Position numbers and translations under genes: made by a program
The notes under the pieces: model-generated
Told to the model about the DNA's origin: nothing
The model's input: the letters and a program-made list of their open reading frames with translations, nothing else
Databases searched by the model: none
Assembly: GCA_028023455.1 (NCBI GenBank)
Contig: JAQFVV010006311.1
Location: forward strand, 1,720,147-1,784,146
DNA: 64,000 bases
From: Epiperipatus broadwayi
Lineage: Eukaryota > Onychophora > Udeonychophora > Euonychophora > Peripatidae
Direction: 5' to 3'
In this document: positions 13,721-24,404 of the stretch, in pieces
Layout: the number at the start of each line of letters is the position of its first letter
Numbering within the stretch: position 1 is the first letter of the stretch

Positions 13721-14522
13721 TGCTAAATGTGCTGTATATTTATGTATACACAAAATATGTATTATTAGCCAAATAATAATTATAATTGAAAACTAAACAG
13801 ATTTCTAATTGTGTGTGTATATTTATATATACACAGAATAAGTTATAAAGGATATAACGGTAAACTAAATGTATGTGCGTGGATGCCAATGGCATTGACC
13901 AATATTTGATAAAAGTATTAGACTAATTAAATAGTTTAATTAATGAAAAACTATAAACTAACTTATCAAGAAAGTTAGATGAATGCAAGCAAAGGATTAA
14001 GATAATGTAAACAAAGCCATTGCTTAAAATAGACAATTCTAAGGTCTTTGCATTATCTAATCAGGCATCGAATAGTAACTAAAGAGATGACCACCATGTG
14101 GACAGCAGATAGGCAATCAAGGGAGGCTACTCTAAAAATGAGAGAGAAAAAACATCTAGAATAGAATTGAATCAGAACACTTGCTAAGTGAAGCTCTTGA
14201 AAGGCAGATGAGCCATTTCCTCGGGTGCCCCAGTCAGTTCCCTCCTTCACTTAGCCTTGCAGAAACATTTACCTCCAGACATTCAAAAGTAAACTTAGGA
14301 ACTGTAAACAGGTCATATCGACCTTACTATTATTTTGCTATGCCTTTGGGCTCTTATTGTTATTTATATAATCATCATATATGTATATATTAAACAAGAT
14401 TGATTATCTTCGTATAACTCTGTAAATATATTCTTATTTAAATGTACTTGTTGAGCTGCCTCATTAATTACTTATTATATATTTGCAATCCAGCATGCAA
14501 TAGAGTGCCACTGGATATAACA
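13721..14522 (+). repeat. 5' LTR
   Basis: It begins TGCTAAAT and ends …ATAACA, matching the 3' LTR over its full length. Shared landmarks include cctcgggtgccccagtcag, tgtacttgttgagctgcctc and gcaatccagca. Several differences from the 3' LTR are C/T or G/A changes at former CpG sites, for example ccatgtgg against ccacgtgg. Confidence 0.9.
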
Positions 14523-14524
14523 AT

Positions 14525-14540
14525 TGGCACAATCACAGTC
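14525..14540 (+). other. Putative primer-binding site
   Basis: TGGCACAATCACAG begins two bases after the 5' LTR. TGG is the complement of the CCA end of a tRNA, and position and start fit a minus-strand primer-binding site. The tRNA is not identified. Confidence 0.6.
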
Positions 14541-14699
14541 TTGATTACGAACCTCAATGGTCTTAATTCCCAGCAAATTGCAGAATTGTCAGTAATAACA
14601 ATTAGTGCATTGACAGCTGAATATATTGGTGTCTCAATAATTGATTTCGTTGAGTCGATAAATAACTAAAAGATATTTTTTTTTGCTAAATTGACTAGG

Positions 14700-15260
14700 T
14701 CGTCATAATGTAGCCGGAAATATCTGAATTTGACGTCAGAGAGGCAAGTGAATGGCCCTGTAGTCCAACAAATAGAGAAACTTTTAATTATTAACAGAGT
14801 AAAGGATGATAAATATAAAACAGTGACATTATTGGCTTTTGCTAGAAAAGGAGAAATCCAAATTGCAAATAGGCTTTGTGAACTTAAAATCCCAGAAGAA
14901 TTAACATTCGAACAGATCAAAGATTTTTTGGCTGACTATTTTAATCCTCGTGAGTCTAGACACATTGCCAGACTCCACTTCAGAAGGCAAAATGAGCGAA
15001 CACAAGATTATGGTAGTGCCCTGCGTGAACTCGCAAAAAACTGCATTTACGACATATCTGGAGGAAGCTCTCCTCAAACAATTTTTATGTGGAATGAGCA
15101 GTGACAGTCTGAGACAGCAGTTGTTGACAGATAAGGATATCAATTATAAAGCAAGTTATCAAATGTGGTATAACTCCCAAACTTGTGTTACAGCAAGCTA
15201 AAGAATTTGTGGCCATGAAAATAGTAGACAACAATTCTTATGAAATCCACAAAGTTGACA
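14700..15260 (+). pseudogene. gag: gag capsid region, frameshifted
   Basis: The N-terminal part reads EISEFDVREASEW (from about 14713), a typical start for Gypsy-type Gag. The frame then shifts into 14730-15104, which carries FLADYFNPRESRHIARLHF and an RELAKNCIYD segment, the usual C-terminal capsid region of retrotransposon Gag. A second shift continues in 14950-15201 with EEALLKQFLCGMSSDSLRQQ, and a third near 15190 gives QQAKEFVAMKIVD. All are recognisable pieces of one protein broken by at least three frameshifts. The true start is not an intact ATG here. Assignment to Gag is confident; the exact family is not. Confidence 0.8.
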
Positions 15261-15273
15261 ACCAGAAAAAAGG

Positions 15274-15507
15274 GTGCCTGATCAAAGTGAACTAACTGAT
15301 ATTAAGAAAAGGCAAATTACGTGCTTTTGCTGCGGAAAACTAGGCCACATGGAACATGAGTGTTTTTATAAAGACAACGCTGTAAACACTGTAATAAATT
15401 TGGCCACTGGAAAAAAAATTGCAGAAATAAAAAATTTGACAATGATACGAGTAATAACAGCCAAAAGCGTTTTACTAAAAAACCCAAGCAAGAGGAATTT
15501 TCGGTGA
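15274..15507 (+). pseudogene. gag: gag nucleocapsid zinc knuckle 1
   Basis: The frame contains CFCCGKLGHMEHEC, a perfect C-x2-C-x4-H-x4-C zinc knuckle that binds RNA in Gag nucleocapsid domains. The frame diverges from the next domain shortly after, so a frameshift lies between about 15365 and 15380. Confidence 0.85.
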
Positions 15508-15845
15508 TTAATAATATGTCTTTGAACCAATCACCGAAATTTGAAATGACTGTCAAAATTTTCGGAAAAACCTTATCGATGGAAATTGACAGCGATAGTA
15601 GGGTGTCTTTACTGTCATTTAAAGATTGGAAAACCATCATGGCAGATATGACACAGCCACCTAGACTTATGCATACCAAATTTAAAGCTCGGGACAGCAA
15701 TGGCAAGACCATAAAGATTAAAGGAGCAATTCAGGCTCCAATTACTTCTTACAATGGCAAAAAATTAAAATTGCCATTATATATAATTCATGCCCCAATA
15801 AATCCCCTCGTTGGCCATGATTGGTTCAATCACTTGGGGAATTAA
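15378..15845 (+). pseudogene. pol: Second zinc knuckle fused in frame to aspartic protease
   Basis: This frame stays open upstream of the first ATG (15504). It starts with CKHCNKFGHWKKNC, a second C-x2-C-x4-H-x4-C knuckle, then a lysine-rich linker, then a retropepsin-like domain. The catalytic loop reads EIDSDSRVSLL where families have D-T/S-G-A, so the glycine is replaced by aspartate and the enzyme is expected to be dead. The domain ends with VGHDWFNHLGN, matching the GxDW segment that joins protease to reverse transcriptase in Ty3/Gypsy Pol. The reading frame stops there and RT never begins. Confidence 0.8.
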
Positions 15846-16008
15846 ATTATCGATGAGCAAAAATAATGACATCGTAATGTTTATTGAAAAATGTAAAAAC
15901 TGTCAATCGTGTGCGAAAACACCTCCAGCCATAGTCAAGTGCTTGAAAGATGTCGAAAAATCAACCCCACAGAAAAATCTAGATCATAGCCAACCTTGTG
16001 GAAAGTAG
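15811..16008 (+). pseudogene. pol: Integrase zinc-binding (HHCC) remnant
   Basis: Residues MFIEKCKNCQSCAKTPPA match the second half of the integrase N-terminal zinc-binding domain, including its two cysteines and the following PP. The domain sits only ~50 bases after the end of the protease, so about 2 kb of RT and RNase H found in a complete element is absent. The histidine pair of the finger and the DDE catalytic core are not present. Confidence 0.75.
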
Positions 16009-16069
16009 GTCACCTGAAGAATATGAAGTACCTGTTCCTGTCTATAAATTTGTATCTAGAAAACATATA

Positions 16070-16390
16070 TGAGTTAAAAACAAAATTGACAGATTCTGGA
16101 ATAAGGCTGAAATCATATGCCACTTAACCAAGCAAGTGGTATCCGTCCGAATGGCCGACAGAAAAATGTTATGCAAACACACCAGCCAGTTGAGGAAAAA
16201 AGAATATAGACAACAAATGCCACAGTTGTTTCAGGAAAAATCCAACAGCACGTGGATGTTTGGGAAAAGCCATAATAGCAACGCAGTCCCAAACGAAATT
16301 ACTATAAACCTGGAAAGAAAAATTCCCCCCTACCATACTTATTATGCTTTAAGTTCAGAGAATAGTAAAAAACTAAAATGTTATCTCTGA
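16070..16390 (+). pseudogene. pol: Integrase C-terminal remnant
   Basis: An interrupted frame reads NKIDRFWNKAEIICHLTKQV, then SVRMADRKMLCKHTSQLRK (16136 onward). This resembles the C-terminal integrase segment that ends in a (K/R)-H-x-x-Q-(L/I)-R motif in Gypsy elements. It runs to a stop at 16388, directly before the polypurine tract. The absence of the DDE core between the two integrase pieces marks a second internal deletion. Confidence 0.65.
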
Positions 16391-16393
16391 AGT

Positions 16394-16411
16394 TGGGGGG
16401 GGGGGGGAGAA
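16394..16411 (+). other. Polypurine tract
   Basis: A run of 13 G followed by AGAA immediately precedes the 3' LTR. This is the expected position and composition for plus-strand priming. The long G run may have grown by slippage. Confidence 0.75.
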
Positions 16412-17227
16412 AGCTAAATATGTGTATATATTTATGTATACACAAAATACGTATTATTAGTCAAATAATAATTATAAGAGAAAACTAAATGGATTTCTAA
16501 TTGGGTGTGTATATTTATATATACACAAAATAAGTTATAAAAAATATAACGGTAAACTAAATGTATGTGCGTGGTTGCCAATGTCATTGACCAATATTTG
16601 ATAAAAGCATTAAACTAATTAAATAGTTTAATTAATGAAAAACTATAAACTAACTTACCAAGAAAGTTAGATGGATGCAAGCAAAGGATTAAGATAATGT
16701 AAACAAAGCCATTACTTAAAATAGACAATTCTAAGGTCATTGCATTATCTAATCAGGGATCGAATAGTAACTAAAGAGATGACCACCACGTGGACAGCAG
16801 ATGGCCAATCAAGGGAGGCTACTCTAAAAATAATGAGAGAAAAAGCATCTAGAATAGACCTGAATCAGGATACTTGCTAAGTAAAGCTCTTGAAAGGCAG
16901 ATGTGCCATTTCCTCGGGTGCCCCAGTCAGCTCCCTCCTTCACTTAGCCTTGTGGGGAAGTTTACCTCTGGACGTTCAAAAGTAAACTTAGGAACTGTAA
17001 ACAGGTTGTATTGATCTTACTATTATTTTGCTATGCCTTTAGGCTCTTATTGTTATTTATATAATCGTTATATATGTATATATTAAACAAGATTGAATAT
17101 CTTCATATAACTCTGTAAATAAATTATTTAAATGTACTTGTTGAGCTGCCTCATTAATTACAGATTATTTGTGTTATATATATATATTTGCAATCCAGCA
17201 GGCAATAAAGTGCCGCTGGACACAGCA
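16412..17227 (+). repeat. 3' LTR
   Basis: It is collinear with the 5' LTR and ends …CACAGCA, followed by the ATATT duplication. Its first base is A where the 5' LTR has T, so the terminal TG is mutated. It is slightly longer than the 5' LTR because of a (TA)n expansion near 17175. Confidence 0.9.
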
Positions 17228-17232
17228 ATATT
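17228..17232. repeat. 5-bp target-site duplication (right)
   Basis: ATATT matches the copy at 13716-13720. Confidence 0.85.
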
Positions 17233-18559
17233 ACATTTCCAAAATCTAAAGTTTAATCTAATAAATTATACTAGAAATTTATTGCTTTTACATATTTTCT
17301 ATAAATCAGTTATGTGGGGGACTATATTGCTCAGACATGCTAAAAATTTAGCAGAAAAGATTTATCAATAATGTTTTGGAGTATATTTTAGGCAAGCAAC
17401 AATATTATATTTGCCCTTTTTAATTGTCGAATAAAAAGTGATACACAAACATAATAATTTTCTAAAAAAAAAAAGTAATTAGATTTATATATTAAAATTT
17501 ATTAAGAAATAAAAGACAGATACATAACATTATTATCTGATGAATTTTCATGAGGAAACAAAAATCTTAAAAATAAAAAGAATATTAAAAGAATACATAT
17601 AATAATAATTTTTCATTATGACTATATTTATACACATAAATAATGATTTACTTCAGATAAATTAATAAAATTTTCTTACCATATTATAAGCATAATATGT
17701 TAATAAATTCTTGAAATTATGCTGTAGAATTCTTTTTAAAAAAATATGATTTCTTAATGTGAACTCTTCTCAGGTAAAAGCAGAAAAAACTCTTTGTAAA
17801 GAGGTTTATGGGAATTATACTTTAAAAATAAATAAAATTCAGATTATATGTTAAAATAAGATCAAATATATTTTTTTCTGCAATTAGTAGATGTTTTCCA
17901 AATAAGGAATTTTTAAGACTTGACTCAAAATTTAATTCATTCATGATTAATATATATAATCATATCAAGTAATAAATCTTATACCCAATTTTATAACTTC
18001 CTTGAACAATTTTATTAAGTCAAATTTTTTTTTTTTTTGCAAATACAGAGATAAATAAAATTATAAAGTCAACTATATTCTTCCTACATTAATTTTCATT
18101 TTTCATCTTGTTAATTTATGCAATTCAATTGTCTATTAGTAAAGAATCAATTTTTGAGTATATTAATTATAACTACAAACAAACACACACATATAAATAT
18201 TTAGCTATACATTTCAGATAAAAAGTATTGCAAATGCTCCAAACAGTTCATAACAAGTAAAATCCTTGTCAAGTCACATGAGAATTTAGGCCATCAGTCT
18301 ACAAAATGATTTGATTTTAGCCCAATCTTATAGATAGCACAAATATGTTGTCTGAAATACAATTTACTTTTTAAACACTAGAAAAGCAAAATAATTAATA
18401 AATGATAATCATTATAAAATATAAAATCACATACAAAAACTAAAAATTCAAAATTAAACGATATCTGTAATTCATATAATTCCTAAGATTATCTACATGA
18501 GCAAGAATAATTTATTCCTAAATAGATTCTTAAACTAATATAACAAAATTATAATATAT
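17233..18559. other. A+T-rich non-coding stretch
   Basis: No gene, repeat boundary or motif was recognised. Confidence 0.45.
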
Positions 18560-18778
18560 ATAAAATAGAAATTAATATAATACTATAATACTAGCCAAAA
18601 CAACAATATTTTACTAAAATTATTACACAACCATGATGTCATCTATTAATAAATAGATCTTCTCAAATGAAATTCAAGATCTATTTGTTAATAGAGGAAA
18701 CAATGATTGTATAAAAATTTTAGTAAAATTTTATTGTTTTGGTTAGTATTGTAGTATAAAATTAATTTCTATTTTATT
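18560..18778. repeat. Inverted-repeat (foldback) element with ~100-bp arms
   Basis: The left arm (ATAAAATAGAAATTAAT … AATAGATCT) is matched in reverse complement by the right arm ending ATTAATTTCTATTTTAT. Shared internal blocks include tactaaaatt and aatactagccaaaacaa (right arm: taaccaaaacaa). The spacer is about 18 bp. The arms are diverged by roughly one base in six, by eye. No ORF is present, consistent with a MITE. Confidence 0.75.
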
Positions 18779-19811
18779 TATAAGTGCTAGTATAGTGTTA
18801 GGCAGTATTTAATATATATATAAGGTTTGGGAATGTGTATTTGATAAATAACTATCATTATATTAATCTATTTATTGTTATGAATTATTTTAGAATTGTA
18901 ATGTTATAGTTAGAATTAAACTCTTTTAATTTTTTTAATGAGTAAGACTTTCCTTTTTTTAGTAACATAAAAATGCCATTATTGCCTACAAAATTTCTAA
19001 TGACAACAAAGATTTTAAGCTACCATATAACTAATTTCTTTAAAGAAGATTATAAACTAGAGTTTATTTACTCTTTAAAGATATTAAAAAATAATTTTCC
19101 ATATATTAGAAAATTATTTTATCTAGCAAAGATTTCTGGTTTTAAAAAAAAAAATCCCATCTCATATAACTTCGTTTTTTCTTAGAAATGTAAGGTTAAC
19201 AGAAACATTAAAAAAATGCAAGACCATCTAATTGGTGGTTTTTCTCCTCAAATGTCTTAAAGACTTTTCACATTATTCATATATATATATTTTCTCTTAT
19301 TAATATATTATTTACTTCTCTAAAACAGTTGGCTTAGGACAGGAAATTCCCTCCCATTGCTTCTTTGATACATATATATATATAAATTGTACCATAAAAA
19401 ATGACTGATACTCCTTTACTCTAAAATGCCATACAGTTCTATATACATAAAAAATAAGAATTTTATAAATCTTTATGGATTAACACGGACATTACTGTCT
19501 GCCCTAAACAATAATCAGGGTCCATTTACTATATTCTGTTTGCATAATGATAAACAGAATGAAAATAATAAAAAATTTGTCACTCTAATTTAACTAATCA
19601 ATAAGAGGACACATTTGGCCAAAATGCAAAAGGTATTTAAAAATAATAGTGGAAAAATATGTAATTACATTATCTCAAACATATTTTTGATGTTTATGTT
19701 CACTTTCTAATTAGTTTAAATACTTTTATAATAAATCAGTGAAAAAATTTCCTTTTTCTTTCACCCAGTTTCTATATAATTAAACAGTATCAATGTGAAC
19801 AATTTGTCCTT
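18779..19811. other. A+T-rich non-coding stretch
   Basis: Only low-complexity frames are present (for example 18973-19185). Nothing is recognised. Confidence 0.45.
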
Positions 19812-20084
19812 AAAGTTTTAAATATTATCTCACCCTATCAGACATTTTCACAGACATGGTCACTTATCCATCAGTGCTCTAACCTCTAGTGAGTTGTTTC
19901 AGTAATTTATTGTAAATGTTTTTAATAGTAGTTTAATTCACTGAATGATATTGAAAATACTTATTATGGTATTCTTTGATTAGTTTTATATATTTTTTTC
20001 TTTTAAACTGAAATATCTGTAGCTATATTTTTTCTTGAATAAAGTTCCTTCTAAAACTAAACAAAAAAAAAAAGTTTTAAATAT
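19812..20084 (+). mobile_element. Poly-A retrocopy flanked by a 14-bp TSD
   Basis: AAAGTTTTAAATAT occurs at 19812-19825 and again, perfectly, at 20071-20084. The 245 bases between end in a poly-A run (20062-20070, extending into the TSD), preceded by AATAAA at 20038-20043. Long TSD, polyadenylation signal and A tail are the hallmarks of target-primed reverse transcription of a polyadenylated transcript. The body shows no recognised coding sequence and could be a 3' UTR fragment of a processed pseudogene, a 5'-truncated LINE or an unknown SINE. Confidence 0.75.
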
Positions 20085-21319
20085 CATTATCATATAAGCA
20101 TTACCTCAACATTTTGATTATATATATATTATTATTATTTAGTAAAAAAATAATAAGACCAGACAAAAGAGTTATTTTTCTTCTTTTTCAAAAATTTTAA
20201 ATTTTATTTAAAAATAGTTATGCATGAATATATCTGAATGAACAATTTTATCGATTATATGAATAAAGTGATATTCACTAAACTTAAAATACAGTACACA
20301 ATGTGGATTATAATTAATACTTAACATTTTTTCAAATATATAAATCAACATTTTTAAATTCATGGAATATTATTGTTATCAATTTATAAGATAATGGCGT
20401 TATTGCAAATAAAAAGAAAAATAAATACCATTTATCATACACAATGCGATAAGAACTAAATTAAAAGGAACGTAAAAAGAAAAACACTTGGAAAATTGTC
20501 CAAATTAAAAGTTAATTAATGCACTCAAAATCATAATGTCTCATCTTTATTTTCGAAGATAACATGAGTAAACATGCCATTTTAATTATTAAGAATCCCA
20601 GTATTTTTTTTAAAATAATATTAATCATTTTTCAAACTTTGAATTAAAATCAACGCCGAATTTCTATGAAGGATAGTATGAAAACGAATTAAATAAATTA
20701 AACATTATAAAATAATTCGCTTTATATTATAAAAAGCCGAAGAAATATGACCAGAATATTTCAGCTGATTAATTTAAAAGGAATAATATACAGTTTTAAA
20801 AAAATCCTTGGGATAAACACTTACCTTTATTTTTTCAGTATAGCGTATTTAACAGCAAAAACAAGTTTAACTAATTGGAAGTGTTGTGTAAAAGTCTTCT
20901 GTTTACATGATTAGAGGTTTAAAAATGGTAGAGGATATTAAAAATACGCAAGTGCGGATGTTTAATGATTTGTGGGTAAAAAGTTCAAAATGGCAGCGGG
21001 CTAAAATTTCTTTTTACTATAATTGTTCTTAGTTACTATAAAAATAAATAATTGTGAGTAAATTTTTTATCTGTTTACATAATAATGTTTAATGTGAAAT
21101 AATTTATATATTTGTTGTTGCCTTAATAAAATATTACTTTATATTTTTTAATTTGTTTTTGTTGCTATGGATAATAAACAATATCCAATAGCATCATTAA
21201 TTAATTCGGGAAACTGGAAGATAAAACTGTTCATCCATTAATGCTCTAATCATAATTGATTTAAATATATTTTTATAAGAAAATGGAAAACAAGAAAAAT
21301 ATAATATATTTTTTAAGTA
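20085..21319. other. A+T-rich non-coding stretch
   Basis: No gene is supported. A 36-codon ATG frame at about 20924-21034 has a less biased composition than its surroundings but no recognised motif or splice context. Confidence 0.4.
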
Positions 21320-22110
21320 AAATACAACTTTTTAATTTTATATTTGTATAGATGAATATAGTTAATTTGAGAATAAAGTTACCTGAAGATTATTTTTAAA
21401 TAGCCAAGCAAACAATCATATTATTTTGCTACTCATAACAAAAGTTATCATTTATAATTGGCTAATTGATGTAGGAAAAAATATAGATGATAACATACTT
21501 AGAAAGCCAGATAAGTAAATGGGTGTTCGATAGATGTATGTAGATAGGTAGATAATAGTGATATAAATTGGAAGAATAGATAAAGATGTGGAAATAGATC
21601 ATTGTTATGAATGAATAGTAACATATATATATATAGATTAATGGAAAACAATATATATATGTTTAAATAAAATAATCACAACTTTTTAATTTTATATTTA
21701 TATAGATAAGTACAGTTAATTTGAGCATAAGGTTACCTGAAGACTATTTTTAAATCGCCATGAAAACGATCATCTCGTAACAAAAAATATCATTTATAAT
21801 TAATTAATTGATAGACAGATGCACAGGAAAAAAAGATAGATAGTAGAATGGATACTTCGTTAGATAAATAGATGTATGGTCAATAGATGGATAGTAATAT
21901 ATAATTGGAAGAATAAAGATATAAAAATAGATCAGGGGATGAATGAATAGGAATATATATATATATGGATATGTAGATTTATTGATTGACAAATAGGTAG
22001 TTAAGAAATGAAATTAATACTGTATTATTTTTTATTCGTTTCTAAGAAAAGTACAGTTTGAGGATGAGATTTGTTAATTCCAGATAAGTATTTGAATAGC
22101 AATATTAAAT
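21320..22110. repeat. Diverged ~350-bp direct repeat, two units plus a partial third
   Basis: Unit 1 (about 21320-21640) and unit 2 (about 21675-21990) share, in order, actttttaattttatatt, gttaatttgag, ggttacctgaaga, tatttttaaat, atcatttataatt, a GATA-rich section, ttggaagaata and gaatgaatag, then a TA run. A partial third copy at about 22040-22105 keeps gtacagttt…gataagtatttgaatagcaat. Identity looks like 75-80% by eye. The function is unknown. Confidence 0.7.
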
Positions 22111-22161
22111 ATTTGCCCAATAGTCTTCAGATGTAAGGTATTTATGATATTAAAATTTAAT

Positions 22162-22225
22162 TAATGGGGATTTGAACCTAGATGCTCAAGCATCTTACAG
22201 TCATCCCTCTACCCAATATTACATC
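22162..22225 (-). repeat. tRNA-like (SINE or tRNA pseudogene) fragment
   Basis: On the minus strand, an A-box-like TGGGTAGAGGGATGAC is followed about 30 bases later by GGTTCAAATCC, a near-consensus B box. The T arm and acceptor stem do not pair well, so a functional tRNA is unlikely. A degraded tRNA-derived SINE is the simplest reading. Confidence 0.5.
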
Positions 22226-22925
22226 CAGAATAATTATACGTATATATTATACTTATATTTCAATATTAGATATTGAGATCTTTCCACTTGTTACCCATTC
22301 TGCATATTAAGATGTAAAAAAAAAAAATAATAGGATAGAATGTTTGCAAATAGTGATAGATATTGTACTGTTTAAGAGAAAATTAATCATTTTAAAGAAA
22401 TTTTATATTTTTATCTCTGGACTAATGGTGATAGCTTATGACTGATGTATGGGCATGTCACTTCTTAATTACATTACATTGCTTTCAATTTAAGACATGT
22501 AAACAAATATAGATTAAATAATAATAATAAGCACATTAAAAATAGACATTCACCATTAAAAGTTCTGAATAATCTTCAAATTTTAATCCATTTTTTATTT
22601 GCTGAAAATAAATTACTAACTTTTTCATTTTTCATATGACTTTCTTTCTTAGAAATAATGATTACTTATACATTTTTTCATAATTTCAAGTAGCAAGTTC
22701 AAAGTCATTTATGCTAAATTGCCATAAATATTTGTATATTTCTAAATATATATTTCTTTTACTGTTTTTTAATCTAAATATCTTATTATTTCCTTTTTCG
22801 CAATAAAAAGTAGAAATTGTTTCTGGATAGTTGCTATTTATTGCGCATCTTTTTGATTATTATGTATTCTTTTGCATTACAATAAAAAAAAAAAAGTGGA
22901 ATTAATTAAAAAATATAGACATGGT

Positions 22926-23197
22926 AAAAATGTAATACAGAGAGCATACCAATAGCTCAAACAATTTTCATGTTCGAAAACTTCTGAGTTTCTACTTAAA
23001 TATTACGTATGAAATAAGTGCTGGATTTTGAGTTGATATTTTAGATTTAGTGTCTGAAAATTCTAGCTCCTCACTGGGGTGACCATTAACTTGAAACCAA
23101 GAGTTTTTCGGATAGAGATTTTAAATATTTTCTCTTACCACACTTATCAATTAAGAGCTTGTTTGAACTATTGGTACACTCTCTGTATTACATTTTT
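22926..23197. repeat. MITE-like element with ~39-bp terminal inverted repeats
   Basis: The left end AAAAATGTAATACAGAGAG…CAATAGCTCAAACAA is matched inverted at the right end, TTGTTTGAACTATTGG…CTCTCTGTATTACATTTTT. The arms differ at only three or four positions. The ~190-bp interior has no ORF. No unambiguous TSD was seen. Size and structure fit a non-autonomous DNA transposon. Confidence 0.75.
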
Positions 23198-23349
23198 GTA
23201 AATACAAGCTTATAAAAGCAATGTCACATTATATATGATTTTATTGATAAATGGTTTTCTATTTTCTAGAGAGGGGGATTTATAGCATTTGTCTTATTTG
23301 TGGTATTGAAAAAATCTAAGAAATTAGTTTTTAAAGATTAATTTTAGTA

Positions 23350-23520
23350 GTAGTTTGCTAGACAAAGATGCCACCTGATGGCGCCGTTTATGTGCTAAAG
23401 CACATAAAAATGCCATTTCCGCGGCCGACAGCATGTTCGAACCCACATTTTCTATAATACAACATTTTTGTTGTGATACAGATTGCAGGCCACTTTGTCG
23501 CATCACAGTACAGCGTTTTA
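23350..23520 (-). repeat. Possible tRNA-derived SINE
   Basis: On the minus strand, TGCGACAAAGTGGCCTGC resembles an A box and GGGTTCGAACATGC, about 60 bases downstream, resembles a B box. The segment is much richer in G+C and CpG (GCGGCCG, GGCGCC) than its surroundings, which suggests a distinct origin. A 60-codon frame overlaps it but has no recognised motif. The 3' boundary is unclear. Confidence 0.4.
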
Positions 23521-23834
23521 AGTGAAAAGAATTAAATGCATTGTTTATTATTTTTGTCTATTTATTTTGTTGGTAACATCTTTTCTAAAAATAAAGTCCA
23601 TGAAATAAATATTTTTAACTTTTTTCTTTTATATATATATAAAGATTTTGAAAATAATTAGAATAGAAAATCAAATCATATTTATTTTTTCTGATAACAT
23701 TTTAGAAAATATTTTAATTATTTTTTAACTTTTCAATATTGCCTTTGAAAGATTGTTTTTTTTATTTGTTAGATTTCGATATGCAAAATCCATCATTTCT
23801 TTTTTTGATTCCAAATTCAGGATTTTAGAGGAAT

Positions 23835-23955
23835 GTGTTATAAAAATGCAATTTGTCCACTCTGCTTTGAATACTTTTTAGCAAAAAGCTTTTTATTGTA
23901 CATATATGTATACATAATCTTACGTTTTGACTGTCCTGCACTCTTTGTCAGAGCT
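23835..23955 (-). repeat. Dispersed repeat family 'TTTTTAGCAAAA', copy 1
   Basis: Contains caatttgtccactctgcttt, gaatactttttagcaaaa and cttttta-ttgtacatat in order. The same series occurs at 24405-24605 and, inverted, at 31840-31950. The family is not identified. Orientation is arbitrary. Confidence 0.6.
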
Positions 23956-24404
23956 ATGATATAATAAACAAAATAAAATACATAACTATATAAATAATAT
24001 CTTAAAAAACATAATAAGACTGAAATAAATATAAATATAATCAAACCCAAATAAAATAATCCAGGTAATATAAAATAAAATATATAATATAAATACAAAA
24101 TAAATATAAATTATACACATGTATTTCTGACTGTATATATACATATTCATATTATTTTTAATAATACCCTAATTACTTATATTCCTTATAAACTTACTTT
24201 AATTTTATTATCCCCACATCAATAAAATACTTATTTTCATATAATTCTCAATTCAACCTTAATTCATTTATTAAGAATATTCTTTTTAATTTTACAATCA
24301 TATATCTATTATTTTCTTATTCATTCTTCTGTTATTAAAATTATTTTATATTAATCGTTTTTTAATAGCTAAAAACCATACCCACTTTTAAATATTAACA
24401 AAAT

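Larger units (their letters stand above)
13721..17227 (+). mobile_element. Internally deleted Ty3/Gypsy-type LTR retrotransposon
   Basis: Two related LTRs of about 802 and 816 bp flank an internal region of only about 1.9 kb. The order is 5' LTR, primer-binding site, gag with zinc knuckles, protease, integrase zinc-binding segment, integrase C-terminal segment, polypurine tract and 3' LTR. Reverse transcriptase, RNase H and the integrase catalytic core are missing, so the copy cannot be autonomous. The 5-bp TSD is intact, which means it integrated as a unit (deleted before insertion) or was deleted afterwards in place. The LTRs differ at many sites, mostly transitions, so the insertion is not recent. 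Confidence 0.9.

Noticed and set aside
23838-24098. 86-codon hydrophobic ORF on the minus strand as a membrane protein
   Set aside because: Phe/Tyr/Ile/Leu runs come from TA-rich DNA, and part of the frame lies in a dispersed repeat.
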